DNA of 19,606 nucleotides from an uncultured Prosthecobacter sp. GTDB lineage: Bacteria; Verrucomicrobiota; Verrucomicrobiia; Verrucomicrobiales; Verrucomicrobiaceae. A program made the position numbers and the translations under genes. Shown here in pieces: positions 1-7,889 of the stretch (positions are counted from its first letter, which is position 1; each line of letters begins with the position of its first letter). The stretch is from assembly GCA_937941745.1 (NCBI GenBank), contig CALDGV010000294.1, positions 1 to 19,606 on the forward strand. Reading direction: 5' to 3'. The notes under the pieces are model-generated. The model searched no databases, had not been told where the DNA came from, and worked only from the letters and a program-made list of their open reading frames with translations.

Positions 1-976
1 CGAAGCGTCCATCGGCGGAGACGAGGATTTCGGAGCAGAAGTTGCTGCCCGCGTAGCCGGGCGGGAGGCTGGAAAGGGTCTGGCGGGAGATGAGGCGGCC
101 GTTGGAGGCATCGAAATCAAAGAGCACGATGGTGGAGCCTTCTTCCTGGATGCTGTAAAGCCAGCGACCGTTCGGATGGAAGGCGAAGTGGCGGGGGCCG
201 TCGCCGGGTTGAAGGCTGACGAAGGGTGTTTCCGCGGGGATGAGCCTGCCTTTTTCAGCATCGAACTTCCAGACGAGGATTTGATCGAGTCCGAGATCTA
301 CATGCAGCACCCATCGACCGGAAGGATCGGCCTCGATCATGTGGGCGTGGGTCTGGTCGTGGCCGCTGATGGCAAAGCTTCCTGGAGGAGCGTTCGTGGC
401 CTTTGTGGGGCCGACCGTGCCGCTGTCTTTTTTCACATCCGTGGCCTCGCCCAGGCTGCCATCGGGAAGGATAGGAAGGACGGCTACGCTGCCACCGAAG
501 TAGTTGGCCACGAGCACAAATTTCCCGTTGGGATGCACCGTGAGGTGGGCAGGGCCCTTGCCACCGGAACGCACGGAGTTGAGGAGCTTCAGCTGCCCGC
601 TGGTGGGATCTATCTTGAAGGCGCTGACGCTGCCGGACTCGTCATCGCCGAGGCGCTCGGTCTCGTTGCCGGAGTAGAGATGTGTGCGGGCTGGGTTCAA
701 CGCGAGGCAGCTCGGACTGGTGCCCATCTCGACAATGCCGAGCGCGGTAAGTTTGCCGGTAGTGCGATCCATCTCAAAGAGGTGGATGCCTCGGCCGTTG
801 CCGGGCGGCAGGTCCACCTGCGTGGGACGCATGTTCTTGAGCGGCGAAGTGTAGGTGCCGACGTAGGCGATGAGCCTGCCAGAAGGTTCTGCGGCGGTCG
901 TGGACCCATGCGGGGCGAGCAGGGCGGCGGCGGATGTTTGCAGAAAGGCGCGGCGGGAGGGCAGGGGAGAAGGCAT
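1..976 (-). CDS. Lactonase family beta-propeller protein, Tat-exported (3' end beyond window)
   Basis: This minus-strand frame is open from the ATG at 976 to the left edge, giving 325 codons with the C-terminus missing. The N-terminus carries a twin-arginine signal (SRRAFLQTSAAALLA), so the protein is probably exported folded. The mature part begins YVGTYTSP and has repeated blades with the YbhE/Pgl-type signatures GKGPAHLTVHPNGKFV and GPRHFAFHPNGRWLY, as in the 6-phosphogluconolactonase-like family (PF10282). Family members hydrolyse sugar lactones, but the many exported paralogues in Verrucomicrobia and Planctomycetes have no proven substrate, and a Tat-exported copy is unlikely to act in the cytosolic pentose phosphate pathway. 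The start was chosen because the ATG lies directly before the Tat motif; no Shine-Dalgarno precedes it. It is divergent from the AI-2E family gene. The family call is firm; the substrate is unknown. Confidence 0.88.
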   Translation of the reverse strand, partial: MPSPLPSRRAFLQTSAAALLAPHGSTTAAEPSGRLIAYVGTYTSPLKNMRPTQVDLPPGNGRGIHLFEMDRTTGKLTALGIVEMGTSPSCLALNPARTHLYSGNETERLGDDESGSVSAFKIDPTSGQLKLLNSVRSGGKGPAHLTVHPNGKFVLVANYFGGSVAVLPILPDGSLGEATDVKKDSGTVGPTKATNAPPGSFAISGHDQTHAHMIEADPSGRWVLHVDLGLDQILVWKFDAEKGRLIPAETPFVSLQPGDGPRHFAFHPNGRWLYSIQEEGSTIVLFDFDASNGRLISRQTLSSLPPGYAGSNFCSEILVSADGRF

Positions 977-1169
977 GAGGGCTTTTGAAACGCTGATGAT
1001 GCCGGAGGTCATGCACGAGGCTGGTCACCTGCTTCATTCCCAGGCAAGGAAGATGGCTGGCACCTCCAGGGAAGCCTCTCACGAAGCCTTGCGCATGCCG
1101 CACAGCATCCTCCGGTCTTTTTTCTTGTGTGCTTTCGTATTGTCAGAGAGTTTGATTCAACCACACGCA

Positions 1170-2354
1170 ATGCCCGACACGCATGAACATGCCCATAAAA
1201 TGACGCACTGGGGCCCGAAAGGCTCGCGGATGCTTTTTACTCTGGCGTGCCTGTTCATCGTGCTGGCGGGCCTGAAGCAGGCGGCGGGGGTGCTGGTGCC
1301 GGTGGTGTATGCCTTCTTCCTCGCTGTATTGAGCTATCCGCTGCTGCGCTGGCTGGTGCGTCATCGGCTGCCGCCGGTGCTTTCCCTGGGCGTGACGTTG
1401 CTGACAATCCTGGGAATTCTGGCGGGCATCATTTTCATCGCGGTGCGCCTGCTGATGAGCTTCAACCGTGACCTGCCACGCTATCTGCGCGGCCTGCAGA
1501 GCTACATGAACGACTTTGCCGTGTGGCTTCAGGACAACGGCGTGGCGGACGCCAAGTCCACGATCGACAGTCTCTTTGAGTGGAATCAGATCATCGGGTA
1601 TGCGACCCAGCAGGACGTGGTCACGCGGCTGGGTTCGATGTTGGGGAGCACTTTTGGCACGGTAGCGACGCTGCTCACCGGGCTGGTGATGATGCTGATT
1701 CTGATGATGTTCATGCTCATGGAGGCGCAGGGCACGGACCGCAGGCTGGTGGCCGTGCGTCAGGCCGGCGGGCCGGACTTCAGCGGTCTGCTCAGAAGCG
1801 CGAGCGACATCCAGAAGTATCTCGGTGTAAAGACGCTGATCAGTGCGCTGACGGGCATCCTGGCAGGCACCTGGTGCTGGTTCTTTGACCTTCAATACCC
1901 ACTGCTATGGGCCATCCTGGCATTTGTGTTCAATTACATTCCGGCGGTGGGGTCGAGTGCGGCCAGCATTCCTGCCGTCGTCGAGGCCCTGGTTCAGCAC
2001 GGCACCGGTGGAGCCATTGGCGTGGCGTTGGGATATGGCCTGGTGAACTTCAGCCTGGATAATTTTGTGCAGCCTCAGCTTCTGGGAAACCGCTTTGGCA
2101 TTTCGGCGCTGGTGGTGGTGCTCTCAGTGATCTTCTGGGGATGGCTCTGGGGGCCGCTGGGCATGTTCATGGCCGTGCCGCTGACCATGGTGATCAAGGT
2201 GCTGCTGGACAACAATGAGGAGTTCCGCTGGATCTCCATCGCGATGGCTCAGAAGAAGATCCGGCGCGGTGAGGTGGAGGTGGTCGGCTATGATCTGGCT
2301 GACGGGGAACTGCTCGGGGCAGGCGCCAGCACTGAAACCCCTGGGCGTCAGTGA
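1170..2354 (+). CDS. AI-2E/PerM family transporter-like membrane protein
   Basis: A 394-residue integral membrane protein of the AI-2E transporter family (PF01594; PerM/YdiK/TqsA relatives). After a His-rich N-terminus come paired hydrophobic segments at about residues 20-60 and 72-95, and a soluble amphipathic region (about 100-165). A long block of membrane segments (about 170-360) follows, containing the family-typical stretches FNYIPAVGS, a conserved DNFVQP segment, and the WGPLGMFMAVPLT ending. Length fits the family (350-400). Members have been linked to autoinducer-2 export, and some to sodium/proton antiport; nothing here decides the substrate. The frame is open upstream to 870, but that part overlaps the divergent lactonase and does not resemble the family, so the ATG at 1170 is preferred; the ATG at 1200 is an alternative. 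No Shine-Dalgarno is seen at either. The C-terminal tail (about 370-394) is polar and probably cytoplasmic. Confidence 0.88.
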   Translation: MPDTHEHAHKMTHWGPKGSRMLFTLACLFIVLAGLKQAAGVLVPVVYAFFLAVLSYPLLRWLVRHRLPPVLSLGVTLLTILGILAGIIFIAVRLLMSFNRDLPRYLRGLQSYMNDFAVWLQDNGVADAKSTIDSLFEWNQIIGYATQQDVVTRLGSMLGSTFGTVATLLTGLVMMLILMMFMLMEAQGTDRRLVAVRQAGGPDFSGLLRSASDIQKYLGVKTLISALTGILAGTWCWFFDLQYPLLWAILAFVFNYIPAVGSSAASIPAVVEALVQHGTGGAIGVALGYGLVNFSLDNFVQPQLLGNRFGISALVVVLSVIFWGWLWGPLGMFMAVPLTMVIKVLLDNNEEFRWISIAMAQKKIRRGEVEVVGYDLADGELLGAGASTETPGRQ

Positions 2355-2502
2355 GCTGAAGGCGTCAGAGTGGTTCATGGATCGCATCACTCCATTGAAT
2401 CCATTTACCAGAAATTTTGAACTCAGTATCCGCTGAGGTTGGGCAAAATACTCACTTCGGTCTTTGGCAATCTGGGAGCTGTTTGCTAAAAACACGGTTG
2501 TC

Positions 2503-3117
2503 ATGAAAACGGTCCGCTACGCTTTGCTTCTGTTCGGCCTGCTGGGGCTGACTTCCTGTCAGATTCCCACGGATTGGATGCCTACGGCTCTGGTTCGCCG
2601 TGAAGTGATCCGCAGGCCGCTGCTGATTCAGCCTGCGGATTCCTCGCACAGTCCGCTTTATGTCTGGCATGGCAGCGGTCAGCCTGGTTCGGTGCGGGTG
2701 ACGATCGACCTTAGCCAGCAGAAGGCCTACATCTTTCGTGACCGCGAAAATGTGGGCTGGACCTATGTGGCGACGGGCCGGAGAGGCTACTCAACGCCGA
2801 CAGGCACGTTCCGCATTTCGGAGAAGATCGTGGACAAGCGTTCGAACCGCTACGGGATGATCGTGGATGCCAACGGCAGGGTGGTGAACAGCAACGCCAC
2901 GGCTGGACTGCACCGGGTGCCTCCTGGCGGGAAGTTTGTCGGAGCCAGAATGCCCTACTGGATGCGGCTGACGGGCAATGGAGTGGGGCTTCATGCCGGT
3001 CCGATTCCGCGTCCTGGAGCACCGGCTTCCCATGGCTGCATTCGTCTGCCCTATTCCCTGGCCACCCGCCTCTATTCGATTGCGCCGGTGGGCACTCCTG
3101 TGACCATCGTTCCCTGA
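2503..3117 (+). CDS. L,D-transpeptidase (YkuD domain) lipoprotein
   Basis: A 204-residue protein that begins with a lipoprotein signal: basic MKTVR, a hydrophobic stretch, and the lipobox LTSC with the lipidated cysteine at residue 19. The YkuD catalytic domain (PF03734) follows, starting near residue 65 (VRVTIDLSQQKAYIFRD). It carries conserved His164 (LHAG) and the active-site motif SHGCIRLP with nucleophile Cys179. Such enzymes form 3-3 peptidoglycan cross-links or attach proteins to the stem peptide in the periplasm; the lipid anchor places this one at a membrane facing the wall. The ATG at 2503 is chosen because it gives a proper signal peptide, although the frame is open from 2464. The upstream bases show no Shine-Dalgarno. 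The TSUP permease starts 10 bases after its stop, so the two are probably co-transcribed. Confidence 0.92.
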   Translation: MKTVRYALLLFGLLGLTSCQIPTDWMPTALVRREVIRRPLLIQPADSSHSPLYVWHGSGQPGSVRVTIDLSQQKAYIFRDRENVGWTYVATGRRGYSTPTGTFRISEKIVDKRSNRYGMIVDANGRVVNSNATAGLHRVPPGGKFVGARMPYWMRLTGNGVGLHAGPIPRPGAPASHGCIRLPYSLATRLYSIAPVGTPVTIVP

Positions 3118-3119
3118 GG
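3116..3119 (+). promoter_or_regulatory. Shine-Dalgarno GAGG that decides the TTG start of the TSUP gene
   Basis: GAGG overlaps the TGA stop of the L,D-transpeptidase gene and lies 8 bases before TTG at 3128. It is one of only four Shine-Dalgarno-like sequences in the window, and it suggests re-initiation of ribosomes that finish the upstream gene. Confidence 0.5.
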
Positions 3120-3127
3120 CCGGCTGC

Positions 3128-3907
3128 TTGAATTTTCTCACCGACTGGCTGACCCAGCACACGCTGTTTACTGCGGATGGGCAGGTTTTGCTGCTGGCTG
3201 CGGTCGCGGCGGTCTGCATCGGCCTTTCCAAGGCTGGCTTGTCGGGCACATCCACCCTGAACGTGGTGCTGATGGCACAGGCTTTTGGTGCGAAGCCTTC
3301 GGTGGGGCTGGTGCTGCCGTTGCTGATTGCCGCTGACCTGATGGGCTACTACCTGAACCGACATGGCGGCTCCTGGCGGCGCATCTTGCCGATGGTTCCG
3401 CCGGCCATCACCGGCGTGGTGGCCGGATGGTTCCTGCTAGGGCACATCGACAATCAGGCGGCGCGAACGGTGATCGGCTGGCTGATCATCGGGCTCCTGG
3501 GTTTTCACCTGCTGTTGCAGGCCCGGAGGCAGGACTTCATCGCCCTGACAGAGCACAAGGCCTTTTCCTGGAGCATGGGGCTCTGTGCAGGATTGGTGAC
3601 CATGCTGGCCAATGCCGCCGGGCCGGTGATGACGGTCTATCTTCTTTCCCAGCGGATGGAGAAAAAGGATCACCTGGGTGTTTTCAGCCGCTTCTTTCTT
3701 TTCATCAACCTCTTCAAAGTGCCTTTCTCAGCGGACCTGGGCATCATTCATCTCCGCTCGCTGACGACGAACTTGGTGATGCTGCCTTTTGTGGTGCTGG
3801 GAATCCTGCTGGGATGGCAGATCCTCAAGCGCATCCCCCAGAAGCCTTTCGAGTGGACGCTGTTTGTGCTGACACTGCTTGCGGCGGTGTGGCTGGTGAT
3901 GGCCTGA
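3128..3907 (+). CDS. TSUP family (TauE/SafE) anion permease
   Basis: A 259-residue polytopic membrane protein of the TSUP family (PF01925). About seven to eight hydrophobic segments are visible (around residues 17-33, 50-77, 85-103, 115-133, 145-170, 185-205, 215-235 and 243-258). It has the early signature IGLSKAGLSG and a second half resembling the first (FSWSMGLCAGLVTMLANAAGPVMTVYLL), as expected for the internally duplicated family. Members export or import sulfite, sulfoacetate and related organosulfur anions; the substrate cannot be read from sequence. The start is a TTG with a GAGG 8 bases upstream; no ATG exists early enough to keep the first membrane segment. It directly follows the L,D-transpeptidase and converges on the isomerase-like gene with only 3 bases between stop codons and no hairpin terminator in the gap. 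Confidence 0.9.
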   Translation: MNFLTDWLTQHTLFTADGQVLLLAAVAAVCIGLSKAGLSGTSTLNVVLMAQAFGAKPSVGLVLPLLIAADLMGYYLNRHGGSWRRILPMVPPAITGVVAGWFLLGHIDNQAARTVIGWLIIGLLGFHLLLQARRQDFIALTEHKAFSWSMGLCAGLVTMLANAAGPVMTVYLLSQRMEKKDHLGVFSRFFLFINLFKVPFSADLGIIHLRSLTTNLVMLPFVVLGILLGWQILKRIPQKPFEWTLFVLTLLAAVWLVMA

Positions 3908-3910
3908 GGA

Positions 3911-4792
3911 TCAGGCGGCTGCCGCGCGAGCCTTGGTGACGAGTTCCATGAACAGCTTCTTCTGTTCTGCGAGGGCGGCTACACGGTCACCGGGCTTGGT
4001 GCGGGCCTCCAGCAGCACCCAGCCGGCATAGTCTGCCTCCACCAGCAGGCGCGCCAGTTCGGGGTAGGGGTAGGTGCCCTCGTTCACTTCGCGGATGTGG
4101 GTGGTCGCCCCGAGGAAGGGCTGCACCTTGGCGAAGTTTTTGACAATGCCATCGCCCTTCAAGTCTTCGTCATTGGAGTTCCAGCAGACGCGCACGTTGT
4201 CCCGTGCGGCGGCTTCCATCACCGTTTTGATGTGGCCGAGGTCACTGACGCCGCCGTGGACTTCCAAACGGATCTCCTGGCCAAAGCCGAGGGCATAATC
4301 ACCGATCTCCGCCAGGGATTTGCCGATCTGCTCCAAGGTCTTGGCCACCGGCACTTCCTTGGGCAGGTTGTTGGGCTTCACTTTGACCCCGCTGCCACCG
4401 ATGTCGTGGCTGAGCTTGATGTAATCCTTGGCCAAGTCGATCTGCTTGCGCACTTCACTGGCATCGGCGCTGTGAAACTCGCAGTTGGTGCCCATGCCGA
4501 GAATCTCGACGGGAGAATCTTCAAAGCGCTGGCGCACTTCATTGCGCTGGGCGGCATTCAGGCTGGGCTCCACCTTGTGAGCATGCTCAATGCGGAGTTC
4601 CACGCCGAGGACATCGGCAGTTTCGCAGTTTTTGATGAGGGTGGGCAGGTCCCAGTCCGCCCCCCACATGTAGGTCACAAGGCCAAAATGGATGTTCTCA
4701 CCTTTGTAGCTGAGCTTGGCCTCCTGGCTGAGCAGGGGAGTGGCAAAGGCAGTTCCGAGGGCGGTGGAGAAAAATTGGCGGCGTGTGGTCAT
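3911..4792 (-). CDS. Sugar phosphate isomerase/epimerase-like TIM barrel, Tat-exported
   Basis: A 293-residue protein of the xylose-isomerase-like TIM barrel family (PF01261). It opens with a Tat signal, MTTRRQFFSTALGTAFATPL, so it is predicted to leave the cytoplasm folded. The barrel begins near residue 30 (IHFGLVTYMWG). Candidate metal ligands and active-site residues lie in VELRIEHAH, RLEVHGG, VCWNSND, HIREVNEG and WVLLEAR, which follow the usual strand-end pattern of Glu/His/Asp ligands. Exported versions are frequent in Planctomycetes and Verrucomicrobia and are thought to act on sugars or glycan-derived compounds; the substrate is unknown. ATG 4792 is chosen as the codon directly before the Tat motif; ATG 4801 would add three residues, and the frame is open to 4879. 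It is divergent from the NfeD-FloA pair and has no Shine-Dalgarno. Confidence 0.85.
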   Translation of the reverse strand: MTTRRQFFSTALGTAFATPLLSQEAKLSYKGENIHFGLVTYMWGADWDLPTLIKNCETADVLGVELRIEHAHKVEPSLNAAQRNEVRQRFEDSPVEILGMGTNCEFHSADASEVRKQIDLAKDYIKLSHDIGGSGVKVKPNNLPKEVPVAKTLEQIGKSLAEIGDYALGFGQEIRLEVHGGVSDLGHIKTVMEAAARDNVRVCWNSNDEDLKGDGIVKNFAKVQPFLGATTHIREVNEGTYPYPELARLLVEADYAGWVLLEARTKPGDRVAALAEQKKLFMELVTKARAAAA

Positions 4793-4896
4793 GGTGAGCA
4801 TCCAAACGTGCCCAACCCCAGGCACCATGCACAGCTTCTGCTTTGATTTCTTGACGCCCCGCTTCCTGGCACCCACCATCCCATGTTGTCCGCCTC

Positions 4897-5376
4897 ATGA
4901 TTGTCACGCTCGCCATCATTGCCCTCTTTGGCGTCCTGCTCGTCATTCTGGAGACGTTCGTGCCTGGCGGCATCGCGGGCTTCTTCGGCCTGCTGTGCAT
5001 TCTGGCGGCCGTGGTGCTGGCTTTGGTGGTGCCTGAGCTGGATGCATGGAGCCACTGGCAGCGCACGGGACTGGCGGTGGCCATCATGAGCGTCTCCGGC
5101 GGCATCTGCCTGATCTGGCTGCGCTTCTTCGCAGTGAAGTTCTTCCACCGCGCCTTCACCCTTGAGCGCCAGGTGCCGAAGCTGCAGTCGCAGCGGCCCA
5201 TGCCGCAAGCCTCCGCAGAAGGCACGGCCCTCACTGAGCTGCGCCCGCTGGGTCGCGCCGACTTTGCCGGACAACGCTTTGAAGTGCGCTGCGAAGATGG
5301 GTTCGCTCCTGCTGGAGCCCGGATCCGTGTCACCGGCCAAGAACCGGGCAATCTCACCGTGCGTTTAATTTCGTAA
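4897..5376 (+). CDS. Short NfeD-like membrane protein
   Basis: A 159-residue protein with three membrane segments (about residues 2-22, 27-47 and 58-78) and a C-terminal OB-fold-like NfeD domain (about 108-159, [16 protein letters not shown] through [11 protein letters not shown]01957). This matches the short, protease-less NfeD type that is encoded next to flotillins across bacteria and archaea. FloA begins 29 bases downstream and the two are almost certainly one transcript; the NfeD OB domain is believed to work with the SPFH protein in organising membrane microdomains. The ATG at 4897 is preceded by a pyrimidine-rich stretch without a Shine-Dalgarno. Family and pairing are secure; a molecular role beyond this is not established. 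Confidence 0.88.
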   Translation: MIVTLAIIALFGVLLVILETFVPGGIAGFFGLLCILAAVVLALVVPELDAWSHWQRTGLAVAIMSVSGGICLIWLRFFAVKFFHRAFTLERQVPKLQSQRPMPQASAEGTALTELRPLGRADFAGQRFEVRCEDGFAPAGARIRVTGQEPGNLTVRLIS

Positions 5377-5405
5377 TCCAGTCATCCTCATCATCCACCT
5401 CCCTC

Positions 5406-6416
5406 ATGCCACGCTTTGACACCCTCCTCATTGGCGCTTCGATCCTGGTCGCGCTCGTTGTCTTCCTCGTTGTCGCCAAATTCTTCAACATCTGGCTGCG
5501 TGCCCGCATCGCCAATGCGCCGGTGAGCATTGTGAACCTGCTGGCCATGTATCTGCGAGGCGTGCCCAATGCGCTCATCGTGGATACGCGGATCACTGCG
5601 GCCAAGGCGGGCATCCCGATTGATACAGACCAGTTGGAAGCGCATTTCCTGGCGGGCGGTGATGTCAGCCACGTCGTGCTCGCGTTGATCGCTGCCGACA
5701 AGGCAGGCATCCCTCTTGATTACGACCGCGCCTGCGCCATCGACCTAGCATGCAAGGGCACCGGCAAGACCGTGCTGGAAGCGGTCCGCACCAGCATCAA
5801 TCCCAAGGTGATTGACTGCCCGCATCCTGACATGGGCCGGGGCGGCAAAATCGACGCCGTGGCCAAGGATGGCATTTCCCTGCGAGTCCGCGCCCGGGTG
5901 ACGGTCCGCACCAATCTGGACCGTTTTGTTGGTGGGGCCACGGAGGAGACGGTCGTCGCCCGTGTCGGTGAAGGGATTGTGACCTGCATTGGCTCCTCCA
6001 GTTCCTACAAGGATGTGCTCGAGAATCCGGATAGCATTTCCAAACTGGTGCTGCACAAGGGAGTGGATGCCGGCACGGCCTTCGAGATTCTCTCCATCGA
6101 CATCGCAGACATTGATGTCGGTGAAAACGTGGGCGCCAAGCTTCAGGCCGAGCAGGCTGAAACCGACAAAAAGATCGCTCAGGCCAATGCTGAAGTTCGT
6201 CGTGCGGCCGCTGTCGCCCTCGAGCAGGAAATGGCCGCCCGCACTCAGGAGATGCGTTCCCGCGTGGTCGAGGCTGAAGCCCAGATCCCCATGGCGATGG
6301 CGGAAGCCTTCCGGAACGGCAACCTGGGCGTCATGGATTTTGCCCGCTACAAGAACATTGCTGCCGACACAGACATGCGCAGCAAGATCGCCGGTTCGGC
6401 GACACCCTCCGCCTGA
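5406..6416 (+). CDS. floA: Flotillin-like protein FloA
   Basis: A 336-residue protein matching the FloA/YqfA family (UPF0365) along its length. It has an N-terminal hydrophobic hairpin or membrane anchor (about residues 6-28), then an SPFH-type domain (about 38-225) with family stretches such as [26 protein letters not shown] and [15 protein letters not shown] charged Ala/Glu-rich coiled coil follows (about 228-290, [19 protein letters not shown]), and a conserved tail has [19 protein letters not shown]. FloA oligomerises at functional membrane microdomains and affects membrane fluidity and the assembly of membrane complexes. It lies 29 bases after the NfeD-like gene and is followed by a hairpin, so the operon appears to be just these two genes. 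The start ATG sits after a C/T-rich tract (cacctccctc). Confidence 0.95.
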   Translation: MPRFDTLLIGASILVALVVFLVVAKFFNIWLRARIANAPVSIVNLLAMYLRGVPNALIVDTRITAAKAGIPIDTDQLEAHFLAGGDVSHVVLALIAADKAGIPLDYDRACAIDLACKGTGKTVLEAVRTSINPKVIDCPHPDMGRGGKIDAVAKDGISLRVRARVTVRTNLDRFVGGATEETVVARVGEGIVTCIGSSSSYKDVLENPDSISKLVLHKGVDAGTAFEILSIDIADIDVGENVGAKLQAEQAETDKKIAQANAEVRRAAAVALEQEMAARTQEMRSRVVEAEAQIPMAMAEAFRNGNLGVMDFARYKNIAADTDMRSKIAGSATPSA

Positions 6417-6478
6417 TGGAGGCAGCCAAATGACCGCCAAGGACCGATTTGAATAGGTGTTGGTGGCAGAAAACGAGG

Positions 6479-6502
6479 GGGAGCGCTTGAGAAGGCGCTC
6501 CC
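6479..6502 (+). terminator. Hairpin after floA, candidate terminator
   Basis: A perfect 8-bp stem, GGGAGCGC / GCGCTCCC, with an 8-base loop lies 63 bases after the floA stop. It is followed by gctttcgttt, a broken T-tract, so intrinsic termination is plausible but not strong. Confidence 0.55.
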
Positions 6503-6541
6503 GCTTTCGTTTGGTGTCATTGACTTCAACCCACGCACCTC

Positions 6542-7765
6542 ATGCCCACCATCGCCATCCTCGGCACTTTCGACTCCAAAGGCCCTGAACATGCTTTCCT
6601 GGCTGACTGCATCCGTGCCAGCGGCTTTGACACCCTGCTGATCAATGCTGGCAGCTTGTCCGAGCCCGGCCTGAAGCCGGATGTCGGCAGTGATGAATTG
6701 GCAGCCGCCTCTGGGCAGGACTGGAAGCAAGTGCTCGCGAGGCAGGATCGTGGCGAATGCGTGACGCTGATGGCGCAGGGGGCGGCTCGAGTGGTGGCTG
6801 ATCTGACCTCCAAGGGCCGGATCCAGGGCATCATCTCCCTGGGTGGAGGCGGGGGCACCGCCATCTGCACGGCTGCGATGAGAGCCCTGCCCATCGGTTT
6901 TCCGAAGGTGATGGTCAGCACCCTGGCCAGTGGCAACACCGCTCCCTACGTGGGCACGAAGGACATCGTCATGATCCCGGCCATCGCAGATGTGGCGGGC
7001 ATCAACCGGCTGACCCGGGTCATTTTTGAAAATGCTTCAGGAGCCATCTGCGGCATGGTGCAGGCAGCGGAAGGGCGCAAGCAAGCTCCGGCAGAGGACA
7101 AGCCGCTGATCGTGGCCAGCATGTTTGGCAACACCACAGCCTGCGTGACCGAGGCAAAGCGAATCTTGGAGGAGGCTGGCTATGAGGTACTGGTTTTCGC
7201 TGCCACAGGCAATGGCGGCCGGGCCATGGAGGCGCTGATTGAAAGCGGCATGGTCGCCGGGGTGCTGGACATCACCACGACAGAATGGGCGGATGAGTTG
7301 TGCGGAGGAGTGCTCAATGCTGGGCCGGACCGGCTCGATGCAGCCGCGAAGGCCCATGTGCCTGCCATCGTGGCACCGGGATGCCTCGACATGGTGAATT
7401 TTGGAGAACCCCAGACCGTGCCGGCGAAATATGCCGGGCGCACTTTTTATCAGCACAATCCCCAGGTCACCCTCATGCGCACAACATCTGAGGAGTGCGC
7501 TGAACTGGGACGGATCATCGCCGGCAAGGTCAGCGCCTACACTGCTCCAGTCACGGTTCTGCTGCCCCTGAAGGCGATCAGTGTGATCAGCGCTGAAGGG
7601 AAGCCGTTCCACGATGCTGCCGCCGATCAGGCCTTGTTCGGAGCGCTCAAAAGTCACCTCCGCCCTGGAGTGCCGGTGCGGGAAATGGACATGGAAATCA
7701 ACGACCCGGCCTTTGCAGCTGCCTGTGCCCATGCTTTGCTGGAGAACATCCGTGCCAGTCGGTAA
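6542..7765 (+). CDS. Tm-1-like ATP-binding domain protein (UPF0261)
   Basis: A 407-residue protein of the UPF0261/Tm-1-like family (PF06792), full length for the family (about 400). The N-terminus has the family signature ILGTFDSKGPEHAFL, followed by a glycine-rich loop, GIISLGGGGGTAICTAAM (about residues 93-111). A second Rossmann-like half starts near residue 185 (LIVASMFGNTTACV) and contains VFAATGNGGRAMEALIESG. The tomato resistance protein Tm-1 carries this fold and binds ATP in its complex with a viral helicase; the bacterial proteins have no established reaction. In many bacteria and fungi the gene lies near, or is fused to, a PEP-hydrolase-like TIM barrel (PF09370); no such partner is adjacent here. 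It seems to be a single-gene unit, with the floA hairpin before it and 124 bases before the next gene. Confidence 0.9.
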   Translation: MPTIAILGTFDSKGPEHAFLADCIRASGFDTLLINAGSLSEPGLKPDVGSDELAAASGQDWKQVLARQDRGECVTLMAQGAARVVADLTSKGRIQGIISLGGGGGTAICTAAMRALPIGFPKVMVSTLASGNTAPYVGTKDIVMIPAIADVAGINRLTRVIFENASGAICGMVQAAEGRKQAPAEDKPLIVASMFGNTTACVTEAKRILEEAGYEVLVFAATGNGGRAMEALIESGMVAGVLDITTTEWADELCGGVLNAGPDRLDAAAKAHVPAIVAPGCLDMVNFGEPQTVPAKYAGRTFYQHNPQVTLMRTTSEECAELGRIIAGKVSAYTAPVTVLLPLKAISVISAEGKPFHDAAADQALFGALKSHLRPGVPVREMDMEINDPAFAAACAHALLENIRASR

Positions 7766-7889
7766 AAAGACGTTCCTGCCTCCCCTGCAAGAGGATTCCG
7801 AGGTCCGTAACCTACCTGAGATTGTGCGAAATTGTGAAAAAGCGCGCTGTTCGAGCGTAAGTTCCGCCGACATACCATTCTTTTCCCTT

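Noticed and set aside
176..988. Plus-strand open frame of 270 codons at the left edge
   Set aside because: It lies opposite the lactonase gene, whose minus-strand translation has a Tat signal and clear beta-propeller motifs; the plus-strand product resembles nothing.
2417..2449. TTGAAC with CAAAAT before the L,D-transpeptidase as a promoter
   Set aside because: The spacer is 21 bases and the -10 match is poor, so it cannot be supported.
7800..7889. Repeated ATTGTG before the cytochrome-type gene as an operator
   Set aside because: There are only two short copies and no clear -35/-10 pair at correct spacing; likely chance.
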